Source: Vibrio fluvialis (lineage in GTDB: Bacteria; Pseudomonadota; Gammaproteobacteria; Enterobacterales; Vibrionaceae). From it: a stretch of DNA of 64,000 nucleotides. Shown here piece after piece: positions 35,171-44,070 of this stretch; positions within the stretch are counted from its first letter, which is position 1; each line of letters opens with the position of its first letter. Location of the stretch: positions 620,001-684,000 of the forward strand of contig NZ_UHIP01000001.1 of the NCBI RefSeq assembly GCF_900460245.1, written 5' to 3'. Both the position numbers and the translations under genes were made by a program. The notes beneath the pieces were generated by a model, which was not told the origin of the DNA, did no database searches, and saw only the letters and a program-made list of their open reading frames with translations.

Positions 35171-35188
35171 TTGGCATACATATTGCTT
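35171..35188 (+). promoter_or_regulatory. sigma54 promoter of flgKL
   Basis: TTGGCATACATATTGCTT: GG (35173-35174) and GC (35185-35186) 10 nt apart, 56 nt before the flgK ATG. Confidence 0.85.
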
Positions 35189-35243
35189 CATTGAGTCTAG
35201 GTGCCGGTTTATACCGGTGGTTTTCTAGGTTTTTGGGGGCATT

Positions 35244-37178
35244 ATGGCGTCTGATCTTCTGAATGTTGGTGCGCAAAGCGTACTTACGGCTCAGAGACAA
35301 CTCAACACCACTGGTCATAACATTTCTAATGTTAATACAGAGGGTTACAGCCGTCAGTCTGTGATCCAAGGGACCAATATGCCTCGCCAGTACGGTGGGG
35401 AAACCTACGGTATGGGCGTGCATGTGGAAAATGTTCGCCGCTCTTGGGATCAGTTTGCCGTTAAAGAGCTGAACCTTGCCACCACCGACCATTCGTTTAA
35501 GCGCGACGACGAGGAAAACCTCGATATGCTGTCCAAGCTACTGTCGTCGGTGGCCTCGAAAAAAATCCCTGAAAACCTCAATGAATGGTTCGACTCGGTG
35601 AAAACACTGGCGGATTCGCCGAATGATGTGGGCGCGCGCAAAGTAGTGTTAGAAAAAGCCGGGCTGATCAGTCAGAACATGAACGATTTCCACGAGACGG
35701 TGCGTCGCCAGTTTGATGTGACTAACAAAGGTCTTGATGTGGGCATTGAACGCATCAACCAATTGGCAGTGGAAATTCGTGACTTGCAGCGTTTAATGAT
35801 GCGCACTCCAGGCCCACACAACGATTTGATGGACCAGCACGAAAAGCTGGTGGCCGAGCTGTCTCAATACACCAAAGTGACCGTGACTCCGCGTAAAAAT
35901 GCGGAAGGTTTTAACGTACACATTGGTAACGGCCACACGCTGGTCTCTGGCACCGAAGCCAGCCAACTGAAAATGATTGATGGTTATCCGGACATTCATC
36001 AGCGCCGCTTGGCGATGGTGGAGGGGAAGGGTATCAAACCGATTACGGCTCGCGACATCGGCGGCAAAATCGGCGCGCTGATGGATATGCGTGACAAGCA
36101 CATACCCGGTCTGCTGGATGAAATTGGTCGCCTGGCCACATCATTTTCCTTTGAAGTGAACAAGTTGCAGCATCAGGGCCTCGATCTGCGCGGCGACATT
36201 GGCTCGGATATTTTTACCGATGTGAACTCTGATGTGGTCGCGCGTTCACGTGTGGTGACCTCGAGTAACTCTGAAGCGGATTTGGCGGTTTATATCCAAG
36301 ATATCAGCCAGTTAAAAGGTGGCGAGTATTCACTGACCTACAACGGCGACGACTACATCATGACGATGCCGAATGGCGAACAGAGTAAAGTCGCTGTTGA
36401 GCGTGGTCATATCGATATCGATGGCATGCGAATTCAAATCAACAATGAACCGAAGACCGGTGAACGCGTGATTATTTGTCCGACCCGTAACGGAGCGGCA
36501 ACCATGCGTATGGCTATCGACGATGCGTCAAAAATTGCCGCTCAGAGTTATGAGGCGTCCACTGCGTTTGCTCAAGGCTCGGCCAAGTTCAACATCGACC
36601 AGGCGGGCGATGTGAAAGAGTTTGAGGCCTACGTGGTGCAGGTTAAAGGCAGCGACGGCAACCCGACGGGTGAAATGCAGGTTCGTGTGCAGGATAAAAC
36701 GGGCAAGGTATTGGTCACTCAGCCTTACACGTTTGAAGATAATCAGGAAGAGCTGACGCTGACCATTCCTAAGCAGAACAGTGACGGTAAAGAGACCATT
36801 TTCTCGCTGTCACGTGGTGCAATTGCCGATGACAAGTTCACGGCAAACCTTGTCCCATCCGACGGTGACAACGGCAACCTGCGCAAGATGATCAACGTCC
36901 AGAGCGATAAGAATGTCGATGGCAAGAAATCGACCATCATCGATCTTTACCACAACCTGAATACTGATTTCGGTTTGAAACTCTCCACCGCTTCTCGCTT
37001 ATCAGATGTCGCGCGTCTGGAAAAAGAGTCGGCAGAATCACGCATTGCTTCGGTTTCCGGGGTCAACCTCGACGAAGAAGCGGCCAACATGATGAAGTTT
37101 CAACAAGCTTATATGGCGTCGTCACGCATTATTCAGGCGGCAAACGACACCTTCAACACCATTTTGGCACTGAAATAG
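35244..37178 (+). CDS. flgK: hook-filament junction protein FlgK
   Basis: 644 residues. Starts LLNVGAQSVLTAQRQLNTTGHNISNVNTEGYSRQ, the FlgK axial motif, and ends SGVNLDEEAANMMKFQQAYMASSRIIQAANDTFNTIL. The mid part is the variable outer domain. It joins hook to filament with FlgL; exported with FlgN. First gene of flgKL, 13 nt before flgL. Confidence 0.96.
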   Translation: MASDLLNVGAQSVLTAQRQLNTTGHNISNVNTEGYSRQSVIQGTNMPRQYGGETYGMGVHVENVRRSWDQFAVKELNLATTDHSFKRDDEENLDMLSKLLSSVASKKIPENLNEWFDSVKTLADSPNDVGARKVVLEKAGLISQNMNDFHETVRRQFDVTNKGLDVGIERINQLAVEIRDLQRLMMRTPGPHNDLMDQHEKLVAELSQYTKVTVTPRKNAEGFNVHIGNGHTLVSGTEASQLKMIDGYPDIHQRRLAMVEGKGIKPITARDIGGKIGALMDMRDKHIPGLLDEIGRLATSFSFEVNKLQHQGLDLRGDIGSDIFTDVNSDVVARSRVVTSSNSEADLAVYIQDISQLKGGEYSLTYNGDDYIMTMPNGEQSKVAVERGHIDIDGMRIQINNEPKTGERVIICPTRNGAATMRMAIDDASKIAAQSYEASTAFAQGSAKFNIDQAGDVKEFEAYVVQVKGSDGNPTGEMQVRVQDKTGKVLVTQPYTFEDNQEELTLTIPKQNSDGKETIFSLSRGAIADDKFTANLVPSDGDNGNLRKMINVQSDKNVDGKKSTIIDLYHNLNTDFGLKLSTASRLSDVARLEKESAESRIASVSGVNLDEEAANMMKFQQAYMASSRIIQAANDTFNTILALK

Positions 37179-37191
37179 GGGAGGCAGATAA

Positions 37192-38385
37192 ATGTTTAAT
37201 CGTATTTCCAGCTTCCACAACTATCAGGCCGTGCAGAATGATCTGCGCCGTCAGGAATCGAAAATTCATCACAACCAGGCGCAACTGGCGTCAGGTAAGA
37301 AATTGCTGTCAGCGGCGGATAACCCGCTGGCGACGCACTACATTCAGAATGTTTCTCAGCAGGAAGAGCAACTGCGTCAGTATATGGACGCGATTGTACT
37401 GGTGCGTAACCGTCTGGAACATCAGGAGGTGATCGTCTCTAACGCGGAAGATTTTACCGACAAGGCAAAACGTAACGTGATGGAAATGATCAACGGCTCG
37501 TTGTCACCGGAGGACCGAGGCGCCCGTGCGCGTGAACTGGAAGAGATCGCCAACAACTTTCTCAACCTGGCTAACGTGCAGGATGAGTCTGGCAACTATA
37601 TTTTTGCCGGTACCAAGCCAACCACACAGCCGTTCTTTCGCGACAATGCCGGCAACGTTTCGTATGGCGGCGATGATTACCAGCGCAAGATGAAAATTTC
37701 CAATAGCCTTGAGATCCCGTTCAACACGCCGGGCAGCAAGCTGTTTATGGAAATTGAAAACCCGTTTGGGGATTATGCGCCGGACTATCAATTGCAGGAA
37801 GGCTCTGAGCTGCTGCTGGAGAAAGCCAACAACAGCAATCCTGATGATAACGGCAAATACAAAGTCACCTTTGTCGATATGACCAATGGTAAGTACGGCT
37901 ATCAGCTGGAACGCAACGGCAAAGTGGTGGCCGCAGATGAATTCAATCCGAAAACCGGCATTCAATATGAAGACTTGACCATCCACGTTAAAGGACAGCT
38001 GACTGCAGGCGATACGATTTCCTTAACGCCGCGTAAGTCGTTCAGTGTGTTCGACACCTTCAAAGATGCGATTAAGTTTTCTAAAGCTTCCGTCTCGGAC
38101 GCCTCGGCAACGGCCAAGTTGCAACAAATGACAGAAGAGTTCCATACCGCCTTTATTCACATGAACAAAGGGCGCACGGATATCGGTGCTCGTCTGAGTA
38201 CGCTCGATATTCAGGAAGAACAGCACGAAGATTTCAAAATCAGTCTGGCCAAATCGAAAAGCCAGTTTGAAGATCTGGACTATGCCGAAGCAGTGATTGA
38301 GTTCAACGAGAACTCGCGCGCACTGCAGGCATCCCAGCAAGCGTTTGGTAAAACCAAAGATTTAACTCTGTTTAACTACATCTAA
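37192..38385 (+). CDS. flgL: hook-filament junction protein FlgL
   Basis: 397 residues. Starts MFNRISSFHNYQAVQNDLRRQESKIHHNQAQLASGKKLLSAADNPLA and ends with a flagellin-like helix (LDYAEAVIEFNENSRALQASQQAFGKTKDLTLF). Longer than E. coli FlgL (317), as is usual in vibrios, because of an inserted central domain. Confidence 0.95.
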   Translation: MFNRISSFHNYQAVQNDLRRQESKIHHNQAQLASGKKLLSAADNPLATHYIQNVSQQEEQLRQYMDAIVLVRNRLEHQEVIVSNAEDFTDKAKRNVMEMINGSLSPEDRGARARELEEIANNFLNLANVQDESGNYIFAGTKPTTQPFFRDNAGNVSYGGDDYQRKMKISNSLEIPFNTPGSKLFMEIENPFGDYAPDYQLQEGSELLLEKANNSNPDDNGKYKVTFVDMTNGKYGYQLERNGKVVAADEFNPKTGIQYEDLTIHVKGQLTAGDTISLTPRKSFSVFDTFKDAIKFSKASVSDASATAKLQQMTEEFHTAFIHMNKGRTDIGARLSTLDIQEEQHEDFKISLAKSKSQFEDLDYAEAVIEFNENSRALQASQQAFGKTKDLTLFNYI

Positions 38386-38501
38386 CCTTCAACGCCTTAT
38401 GTGCCATGCCATATGTGCGAAGGGAGTTGTTGTTGAATGGAAATTAGCCTGATTGAGGCGGCATTTTAACCGCTTTATCTGACAGGCTGAGCGGCAAAAA
38501 C

Positions 38502-38522
38502 GCGGCAAATGCCGATTGCCGC
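38502..38522 (+). terminator. possible terminator of flgKL
   Basis: GCGGCAA pairs with TTGCCGC over a 7-nt loop, then TGATATTTTCTC. T-rich but interrupted tail. Confidence 0.45.
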
Positions 38523-38623
38523 TGATATTTTCTCTGTTGATTATGATGTTCAAGAGAAAAAATGAGCAAGCTAACTTATTGATAATTATTGGCTTAAAGC
38601 TTTGTGTGATTATTTTTTGAAAG

Positions 38624-38640
38624 TTGGCACATTAATTGAA
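38624..38640 (+). promoter_or_regulatory. sigma54-like promoter of flaA with atypical -12
   Basis: TTGGCACATTAATTGAA: perfect -24 TGGCAC and TTG at -12, but the usual GC is GA (38638-38639). GG to GA spacing is the correct 10 nt. It is 142 nt before the flaA ATG. Confidence 0.65.
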
Positions 38641-38781
38641 TTGATAATATCAGAGTTGATACAACCAGTTTTAAATACGCCAGGTGGCGTGTTTAGCAAG
38701 TTATTCACGGTCAGTGCTTCCAAGAGAGAGTAAAGCTGACCGCTTCGCAAAAAGCTTGCGAACTCGATAGGAGAGCAAACT

Positions 38782-39921
38782 ATGACCATTAACGTAAATA
38801 CCAACGTGTCGGCAATGACCGCTCAGCGTTATCTGAATAAGGCATCTAACGAGCTGAACACCTCGATGGAACGCCTGTCTTCAGGTAACCGCATTAACAG
38901 TGCGAAAGATGATGCGGCTGGCCTTCAGATCTCTAACCGTCTGACAGCGCAATCTCGCGGTCTTGATGTCGCAATGCGTAACGCCAACGATGGTATTTCG
39001 ATTGCGCAGACTGCCGAAGGGGCGATGAACGAATCGACCAGCATTCTGCAACGTATGCGTGACTTGTCGCTGCAGTCAGCGAACGGCACTAACTCAACGT
39101 CAGAGCGTAAAGCGCTGAATGAAGAGGTGACGGCGCTGCAAGACGAACTGAACCGTATCGCAGAAACCACGTCGTTTGGTGGTCGTAAATTGCTTAACGG
39201 TTCGTTTGGCGAAGCCTCATTCCAGATCGGTGCGAGTTCTGGTGAAGCAATCATCATGGGCCTGACCAGCATTCGCGCGGATGATAACCGCATGGGTGGT
39301 ATGTCTTACCTATCTGAACAGGGCAAAGATAAAAACTGGGGTGTGCCGGACAATGCGCGCGACCTGAAGTTTGAATTCACGGGTAAAGACGGTGAACCCG
39401 TGTCGCTGAACATCAACGCGAAAGCGGGTGATGACATCGAAGAGCTGGCAACCTACATCAATGGTCAGACCGACATCTTTAAGGCGTCTGTCGATCAGGA
39501 TGGCAAACTGCAGATTTTCGTTGCACAGCCACAACTGGCGGAAGACCTGAGCATCTCGGGTGGTCTGGCCTCTCAGCTGGGTCTGAGTACCGACAACGGT
39601 AAATACACCACCGTTCAGGATATCGACGTTACAACCGTCGGTGGTTCACAAAACGCAGTGGGCATCATTGATGCAGCATTGAAATACGTGGACTCACAGC
39701 GTGCGGATCTGGGCGCGAAGCAAAACCGTCTGAGCCACAGTATCAGTAACCTGGCGAACATCCAGGAAAACGTGGAATCATCGAAGAGCCGTATCAAAGA
39801 TACTGACTTTGCGAAAGAAACCACTCAGCTTACCAAAGCACAAATTCTGCAACAGGCAGGTACCTCGATTCTTGCCCAAGCGAAACAGTTGCCAAACTCT
39901 GCAATTTCACTATTGCAGTAG
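38782..39921 (+). CDS. flaA: flagellin FlaA
   Basis: 379 residues, the length of V. cholerae FlaA. The conserved N-terminal D0/D1 part begins [20 protein letters not shown] and includes [22 protein letters not shown]; the conserved C-terminal part ends with [22 protein letters not shown]. The central domain (about 175-290) is variable. In V. cholerae FlaA is the sole essential flagellin and is made from a sigma54 promoter, which agrees with the site upstream. AGGAG lies 9 nt before the ATG. The flagellin downstream is about two-thirds identical by eye. Confidence 0.92.
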   Translation: MTINVNTNVSAMTAQRYLNKASNELNTSMERLSSGNRINSAKDDAAGLQISNRLTAQSRGLDVAMRNANDGISIAQTAEGAMNESTSILQRMRDLSLQSANGTNSTSERKALNEEVTALQDELNRIAETTSFGGRKLLNGSFGEASFQIGASSGEAIIMGLTSIRADDNRMGGMSYLSEQGKDKNWGVPDNARDLKFEFTGKDGEPVSLNINAKAGDDIEELATYINGQTDIFKASVDQDGKLQIFVAQPQLAEDLSISGGLASQLGLSTDNGKYTTVQDIDVTTVGGSQNAVGIIDAALKYVDSQRADLGAKQNRLSHSISNLANIQENVESSKSRIKDTDFAKETTQLTKAQILQQAGTSILAQAKQLPNSAISLLQ

Positions 39922-40111
39922 TCCTGGGGTGCTTCATTAATAAGCTCAGACGTGAGTGTGTAATGAAGCTGCCTTGGCAAAGTATGATGATTGGTTGTTA
40001 AAAAGCTCTCTCAAACTAACCCTGCTTTTTGATATCTGATGGTCATACTCATATGGTCAGCCACTTGTGTTCATTTCTCGTGATCTCCACATTGGCGATG
40101 GCTACTACCCT

Positions 40112-40149
40112 AGCCCCGGTTCTCTCAAAGGAAAGGGGCTTTTCTTTTG
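40112..40149 (+). terminator. terminator-like hairpin between flaA and flaC
   Basis: AGCCCC (40112-40117) pairs with GGGGCT (40135-40140) with a 17-nt loop, then TTTCTTTTG. Confidence 0.6.
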
Positions 40150-40341
40150 TCTGCTATTTACCCGCACATCCTATTTCTCCGCTGAACCCGTGTCGCCGGC
40201 TTACATTTTTATATGCACTTTGCTGCACCGACAGGCTGCGCTAATTCTTTAGTACTTTTTCCGCCTTTTATAGGGTTTTGGGGCTCCACTCTCAGTTTTC
40301 ATTGCTATTGGCTATTTTTTGATAAAAAACCATTTTTTCTC

Positions 40342-40368
40342 TAAAGGAATTTCTCGCTAAGTCGTTAA
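40342..40368 (+). promoter_or_regulatory. sigma28 (FliA) promoter of flaC
   Basis: TAAAGGAA, 11 nt, GTCGTTAA against TAAAGTTT-N11-GCCGATAA; the spacing is exact and 11 of 16 bases match. FliA control is known for the accessory flagellins of V. cholerae. Confidence 0.7.
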
Positions 40369-40464
40369 TAGAGATAACTTTGAGAGAACTACTTGGTTTT
40401 CCGAGACGTCGGAAGCCGTTCGTGAAGTTCCGCTACGTCTGAAAATCAAATAGGAGACACCATT

Positions 40465-41598
40465 ATGGCGGTTAATGTAAATACTAACGTGTCAGCAATG
40501 ACAGCCCAACGTTACCTGAACAGTGCTACCAGCGCGCAACAATCGTCGATGGAACGCCTATCTTCGGGTTATCGAATCAACAGCGCAAAAGATGATGCAG
40601 CAGGCCTGCAGATTTCTAACCGACTGAATGTTCAAAGTCGTGGTTTGGATGTCGCTGTACGCAACGCAAATGATGGTATCTCCATCGCCCAGACAGCTGA
40701 AGGTGCGATGAACGAAACCACCAATATTCTGCAGCGTATGCGTGACCTTTCTCTGCAATCGTCTAACGGTTCAAACTCAAAATCTGAACGTGTTGCGATT
40801 CAGGAAGAAGTCACTGCACTGAATGATGAACTGAACCGCATCGCGGAAACGACCTCATTTGGTGGTAATAAGCTGCTGAACGGCACGTTTGCAACCAAAT
40901 CCTTCCAGATCGGTGCGGATAACGGTGAAGCGGTCATGCTGAGCCTGAACAACATGCGCAGCGATAACCGCATGATGGGCGGTACCAGCTACAAAGCGGA
41001 AAATGCAAAAGACAAAGACTGGAGTGTGCAGTCGGGTGCCAATGACCTGACGATTACGTTGAATGATAAGTTTGGCGGTGAGAAAACGATTGAAATCAAT
41101 GCGAAAGCAGGGGATGACATCGAAGAGCTGGCCACTTACATCAATGGTCAGACTGACATGGTGAAAGCCTCGGTTGATGAAGACGGTAAGCTGCAACTAT
41201 TCACCGACAACAACAAGGTAGATGGCAATGCTTCGTTTGGCGGTAGCCTGGCGGGTGAGCTAGGGATGCAGGAAGGCAAGGGCATCACGGTGGATACTAT
41301 TGATGTGACCAGTGTGGGCGGTGCGCAACAATCGGTTGCTGTGGTCGACGCTGCGCTCAAGTTTGTGGATAGCCACCGTGCGGAACTGGGGGCATTCCAG
41401 AACCGCTTTAATCATGCGATCAACAACTTAGACAACATCAACGAAAACGTGAATGCATCTAAGAGCCGTATCAAAGACACCGACTTTGCCAAAGAAACGA
41501 CGGCATTGACGAAGTCTCAGATCCTGGGTCAGGCATCCAGTTCAGTATTGGCACAAGCGAAACAAGCGCCTCAGGCGGCATTGGCTCTGCTTGGTTAA
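40465..41598 (+). CDS. flaC: flagellin FlaC
   Basis: 377 residues. Starts [20 protein letters not shown] and ends [19 protein letters not shown]. The conserved ends match flaA, while the central part (about 170-290) differs. The start MAVNVN and end LLG are those of V. cholerae FlaC, an accessory flagellin of the sheathed filament. AGGAG lies 8 nt before the ATG; own sigma28-type promoter and own terminator. Confidence 0.88.
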   Translation: MAVNVNTNVSAMTAQRYLNSATSAQQSSMERLSSGYRINSAKDDAAGLQISNRLNVQSRGLDVAVRNANDGISIAQTAEGAMNETTNILQRMRDLSLQSSNGSNSKSERVAIQEEVTALNDELNRIAETTSFGGNKLLNGTFATKSFQIGADNGEAVMLSLNNMRSDNRMMGGTSYKAENAKDKDWSVQSGANDLTITLNDKFGGEKTIEINAKAGDDIEELATYINGQTDMVKASVDEDGKLQLFTDNNKVDGNASFGGSLAGELGMQEGKGITVDTIDVTSVGGAQQSVAVVDAALKFVDSHRAELGAFQNRFNHAINNLDNINENVNASKSRIKDTDFAKETTALTKSQILGQASSSVLAQAKQAPQAALALLG

Positions 41599-41624
41599 TA
41601 CAACACAAATACAACGTTAAGTGT

Positions 41625-41652
41625 AAAAATCCAGCTTCGGCTGGATTTTTTT
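41625..41652 (+). terminator. terminator of flaC
   Basis: AAAAATCCAGC (41625-41635), TTCG loop, GCTGGATTTTT (41640-41650), then TT. Very strong. Confidence 0.93.
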
Positions 41653-41736
41653 ATGCGTCTGATCGTAACTGTTTGTTTTGCAGATTAAGTCGAGGGAATG
41701 AGAATACGATTAGCGTGAGAAACAAAAGGGCAGATA

Positions 41737-41763
41737 AAACAAAACCCAGCCGAAGCTGGGTTT
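41737..41763 (-). terminator. terminator of the tRNA operon
   Basis: AAACCCAGC (41742-41750), CGAA loop, GCTGGGTTT (41755-41763). On the minus strand it ends in GTTTTGTTTT, 8 nt past the last tRNA. Confidence 0.88.
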
Positions 41764-41770
41764 GTCTGTA

Positions 41771-41855
41771 TGGTGCGGAAGAAGAGACTTGAACTCTTAC
41801 ACCTTGCGGCGCCAGAACCTAAATCTGGTGCGTCTACCAATTTCGCCACTTCCGC
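41771..41855 (-). tRNA. tRNA-Leu(TAG), copy 1
   Basis: 85 nt, CCA encoded. Acceptor GCGGAAG/CTTCCGC, anticodon loop TTTAGGT. T-stem version AAGAG/CTCTT. Last gene of the operon. Confidence 0.95.
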
Positions 41856-41900
41856 ATTTTTGTAGATAATCCGACTTGGTATATCGAATCATCGTTGTAA

Positions 41901-41975
41901 TGGCAGGTCTACCTGGATTCGAACCAGGGAATGGCGGCATCAAAAGCCGCTGCCTTACCGCTTGGCGATAGACCT
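41901..41975 (-). tRNA. tRNA-Gln(TTG), copy 1
   Basis: 75 nt, CCA encoded. Acceptor AGGTCTA/TAGACCT, anticodon stem GCGGC/GCCGC with loop TTTTGAT. Confidence 0.95.
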
Positions 41976-41990
41976 ACAAGATACTGAATT

Positions 41991-42077
41991 TGGTGCGGAG
42001 GGAGGGACTTGAACCCTCACGTCCTAACGGACACTAGCACCTGAAGCTAGCGCGTCTACCAATTCCGCCACCACCGC
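41991..42077 (-). tRNA. tRNA-Leu(CAG), copy 1
   Basis: 87 nt, CCA encoded. Anticodon stem CTAGC/GCTAG with loop TTCAGGT. One acceptor mismatch (T-T at the fifth pair) is present in all copies here; the E. coli isoacceptor also has a mismatch at this pair. Confidence 0.95.
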
Positions 42078-42201
42078 AAATTCAGTAATAACTCTTTTAA
42101 GCTATCTATAGTGACAAGCCTTGCTGGATTATAACCAGAACTTTTTGGATTGTCATACAGCTTTTTGATAACGCTGAAAAATTTTCAGCTTATCATCAAT
42201 A

Positions 42202-42286
42202 TGGTGCGGAAGAAGAGACTTGAACTCTTACACCTTGCGGCGCCAGAACCTAAATCTGGTGCGTCTACCAATTTCGCCACTTCCGC
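42202..42286 (-). tRNA. tRNA-Leu(TAG), copy 2
   Basis: 85 nt, same as copy 1, T-stem AAGAG/CTCTT. Pairs with the next tRNA-Met as a unit that recurs at 43629-43841. Confidence 0.95.
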
Positions 42287-42336
42287 ATTTTTCCTAAAAA
42301 CTCTTTCATGTTGCCATGAGAAAAGTACTTAGGAAA

Positions 42337-42413
42337 TGGTGGCTACGACGGGATTCGAACCTGTGACCCCATCATTATGAGTGATGTGCTCTAACCAGCT
42401 GAGCTACGTAGCC
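42337..42413 (-). tRNA. tRNA-Met(CAT), elongator, copy 1
   Basis: 77 nt, CCA encoded. Acceptor GGCTACG/CGTAGCC, anticodon loop CTCATAA. Close to E. coli metT/metU, so elongator rather than initiator. Confidence 0.95.
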
Positions 42414-42449
42414 ATTTCTATTCTTCAGTTTAATCAACTAGGGAATAGA

Positions 42450-42534
42450 TGGTGCGGAAGGAGAGACTTGAACTCTCACACCTTGCGGCGCCAGAACCTA
42501 AATCTGGTGCGTCTACCAATTTCGCCACTTCCGC
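42450..42534 (-). tRNA. tRNA-Leu(TAG), copy 3
   Basis: 85 nt. T-stem version GAGAG/CTCTC, a paired change from copies 1 and 2. Confidence 0.95.
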
Positions 42535-42583
42535 ATCATATTTTTTAGATAACCCGACTTGGTATATCGAATCATCGTTGTAA

Positions 42584-42658
42584 TGGCAGGTCTACCTGGA
42601 TTCGAACCAGGGAATGGCGGCATCAAAAGCCGCTGCCTTACCGCTTGGCGATAGACCT
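42584..42658 (-). tRNA. tRNA-Gln(TTG), copy 2
   Basis: 75 nt, same as copy 1. Its 3' flank (about 42553-42583) nearly repeats that of copy 1. Confidence 0.95.
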
Positions 42659-42674
42659 ACAAATATACTGAATT

Positions 42675-42761
42675 TGGTGCGGAGGGAGGGACTTGAACCC
42701 TCACGTCCTAACGGACACTAGCACCTGAAGCTAGCGCGTCTACCAATTCCGCCACCACCGC
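42675..42761 (-). tRNA. tRNA-Leu(CAG), copy 2
   Basis: 87 nt, same as copy 1. The spacers on both sides are the same as around the copy at 43399. Confidence 0.95.
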
Positions 42762-42802
42762 AAATTCAGTATGTGTCTGATAACCTCAGACAAGGTGTAA
42801 TA

Positions 42803-42877
42803 TGGCAGGTCTACCTGGATTCGAACCAGGGAATGGCGGCATCAAAAGCCGCTGCCTTACCGCTTGGCGATAGACCT
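42803..42877 (-). tRNA. tRNA-Gln(TTG), copy 3
   Basis: 75 nt, same as copy 1. Part of the 406-bp duplicated block 42584-42989. Confidence 0.95.
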
Positions 42878-42904
42878 ACAGCGATAACTTTCGTTATCTG
42901 AATA

Positions 42905-42989
42905 TGGTGCGGAAGAAGAGACTTGAACTCTTACACCTTGCGGCGCCAGAACCTAAATCTGGTGCGTCTACCAATTTCGCCACTTCCGC
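42905..42989 (-). tRNA. tRNA-Leu(TAG), copy 4
   Basis: 85 nt, T-stem AAGAG/CTCTT. The block partner at 43629 has the other T-stem version. Confidence 0.95.
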
Positions 42990-43017
42990 AGAAACAGTTT
43001 TTAGAATATCGGGATGA

Positions 43018-43102
43018 TGGTGCGGAAGGAGAGACTTGAACTCTCACACCTTACGGCGCCAGAACCTAAATCTGGTGCGTCTACCAATTTCGCCACTTCC
43101 GC
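43018..43102 (-). tRNA. tRNA-Leu(TAG), copy 5
   Basis: 85 nt, T-stem GAGAG/CTCTC. One base differs in the variable arm (TTACGGCG on the plus strand where the other copies read TTGCGGCG). Confidence 0.95.
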
Positions 43103-43148
43103 GTCCCGGTATTCAGAGTCGCAACTTAAGTTGTTAACTCGAAATAAA

Positions 43149-43225
43149 TGGTGGCTACGACGGGATTCGAACCTGTGACCCCATCATTATGAGTGATGTG
43201 CTCTAACCAGCTGAGCTACGTAGCC
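43149..43225 (-). tRNA. tRNA-Met(CAT), elongator, copy 2
   Basis: 77 nt, same sequence as copy 1, with different flanks. Confidence 0.95.
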
Positions 43226-43307
43226 ATCTTTTCAGAGCGAGAAACTATAATACAATCTCGTCTGTAGTTCCAATAGTTTTTACATCGTATTGAAACTTAA
43301 AGAATTA

Positions 43308-43382
43308 TGGCAGGTCTACCTGGATTCGAACCAGGGAATGGCGGCATCAAAAGCCGCTGCCTTACCGCTTGGCGATAGACCT
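43308..43382 (-). tRNA. tRNA-Gln(TTG), copy 4
   Basis: 75 nt. Opens the duplicated block 43308-43713. Confidence 0.95.
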
Positions 43383-43398
43383 ACAAATATACTGAATT

Positions 43399-43485
43399 TG
43401 GTGCGGAGGGAGGGACTTGAACCCTCACGTCCTAACGGACACTAGCACCTGAAGCTAGCGCGTCTACCAATTCCGCCACCACCGC
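43399..43485 (-). tRNA. tRNA-Leu(CAG), copy 3
   Basis: 87 nt, same as the other two copies. Confidence 0.95.
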
Positions 43486-43526
43486 AAATTCAGTATGTGT
43501 CTGATAACCTCAGACAAGGTGTAATA

Positions 43527-43601
43527 TGGCAGGTCTACCTGGATTCGAACCAGGGAATGGCGGCATCAAAAGCCGCTGCCTTACCGCTTGGCGATAGACC
43601 T
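43527..43601 (-). tRNA. tRNA-Gln(TTG), copy 5
   Basis: 75 nt, same as the other copies; both flanking spacers match those of the copy at 42803. Confidence 0.95.
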
Positions 43602-43628
43602 ACAGCGATAACTTTCGTTATCTGAATA

Positions 43629-43713
43629 TGGTGCGGAAGGAGAGACTTGAACTCTCACACCTTGCGGCGCCAGAACCTAAATCTGGTGCGTCTACCAATT
43701 TCGCCACTTCCGC
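43629..43713 (-). tRNA. tRNA-Leu(TAG), copy 6
   Basis: 85 nt, T-stem GAGAG/CTCTC. Second gene of the operon in transcription order. Confidence 0.95.
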
Positions 43714-43764
43714 ATTATTTCCTAAAGACTTTGTCATGTTGCCATGCGAAAAGTACTTAGGAAA

Positions 43765-43841
43765 TGGTGGCTACGACGGGATTCGAACCTGTGACCCCAT
43801 CATTATGAGTGATGTGCTCTAACCAGCTGAGCTACGTAGCC
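43765..43841 (-). tRNA. tRNA-Met(CAT), elongator, copy 3
   Basis: 77 nt. First gene of the operon, about 50 nt after the -10 box. Confidence 0.95.
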
Positions 43842-43891
43842 AACAATTTTGTCCTTGGCTTTAAGTTGCCTTATCGCTGAGAACGGAGCGC

Positions 43892-43920
43892 ATTATGCGG
43901 ATATGGTTCAGGAGCGTCAA
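43892..43920 (-). promoter_or_regulatory. sigma70 promoter of the 17-tRNA operon
   Basis: On the minus strand TTGACG (43920-43915), a 17-nt spacer and CATAAT (43897-43892), followed by the GC-rich stretch GCGCTCC typical of stringently controlled stable-RNA promoters. An A/T-rich stretch upstream could act as an UP element. Confidence 0.9.
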
Positions 43921-44070
43921 TAGTTTTTTTGAATAAATTCCCTGAAACTGACTGTTCGGGTTTTTTTTAAACAAAGAGGCGTGTTTGTGATCAAAAACTG
44001 CTACCAAAACAACAGATTCATTACCTTTATCTGTGCCTGATTTTTCAGATTTCCTCGCGCCAGAAACAAC

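Larger units (their letters stand above)
38386..38781. other. intergenic region flgL / flaA
   Basis: 396 bp. Holds a GCGGCAA/TTGCCGC hairpin (38502-38522), a sigma54-like promoter (38624-38640) and an about 130-nt leader. In the leader, GGTCAG near 38709 can pair with CTGACC near 38736, and TTCGCAA (38744-38750) pairs with TTGCGAA (38756-38762) just before the AGGAG of flaA. No ORF. Confidence 0.6.
39922..40464. other. intergenic region flaA / flaC
   Basis: 543 bp without a credible gene. A stem GCTTCATTA (39931-39939) / TAATGAAGC (39961-39969) enclosing CTCA/TGAG lies right after flaA but has no T run. A terminator-like hairpin follows at 40112-40150, so flaA may have an about 220-nt 3' UTR or a separate small RNA may end there. 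The sigma28-type promoter of flaC is at 40342-40368, with an about 90-nt leader. Confidence 0.6.

Noticed and set aside
41771..43841. Regular repeats in the tRNA island as a CRISPR-like or mobile structure
   Set aside because: Every repeat is a complete tRNA gene with encoded CCA; no integrase, inverted repeats or target-site duplication is seen.
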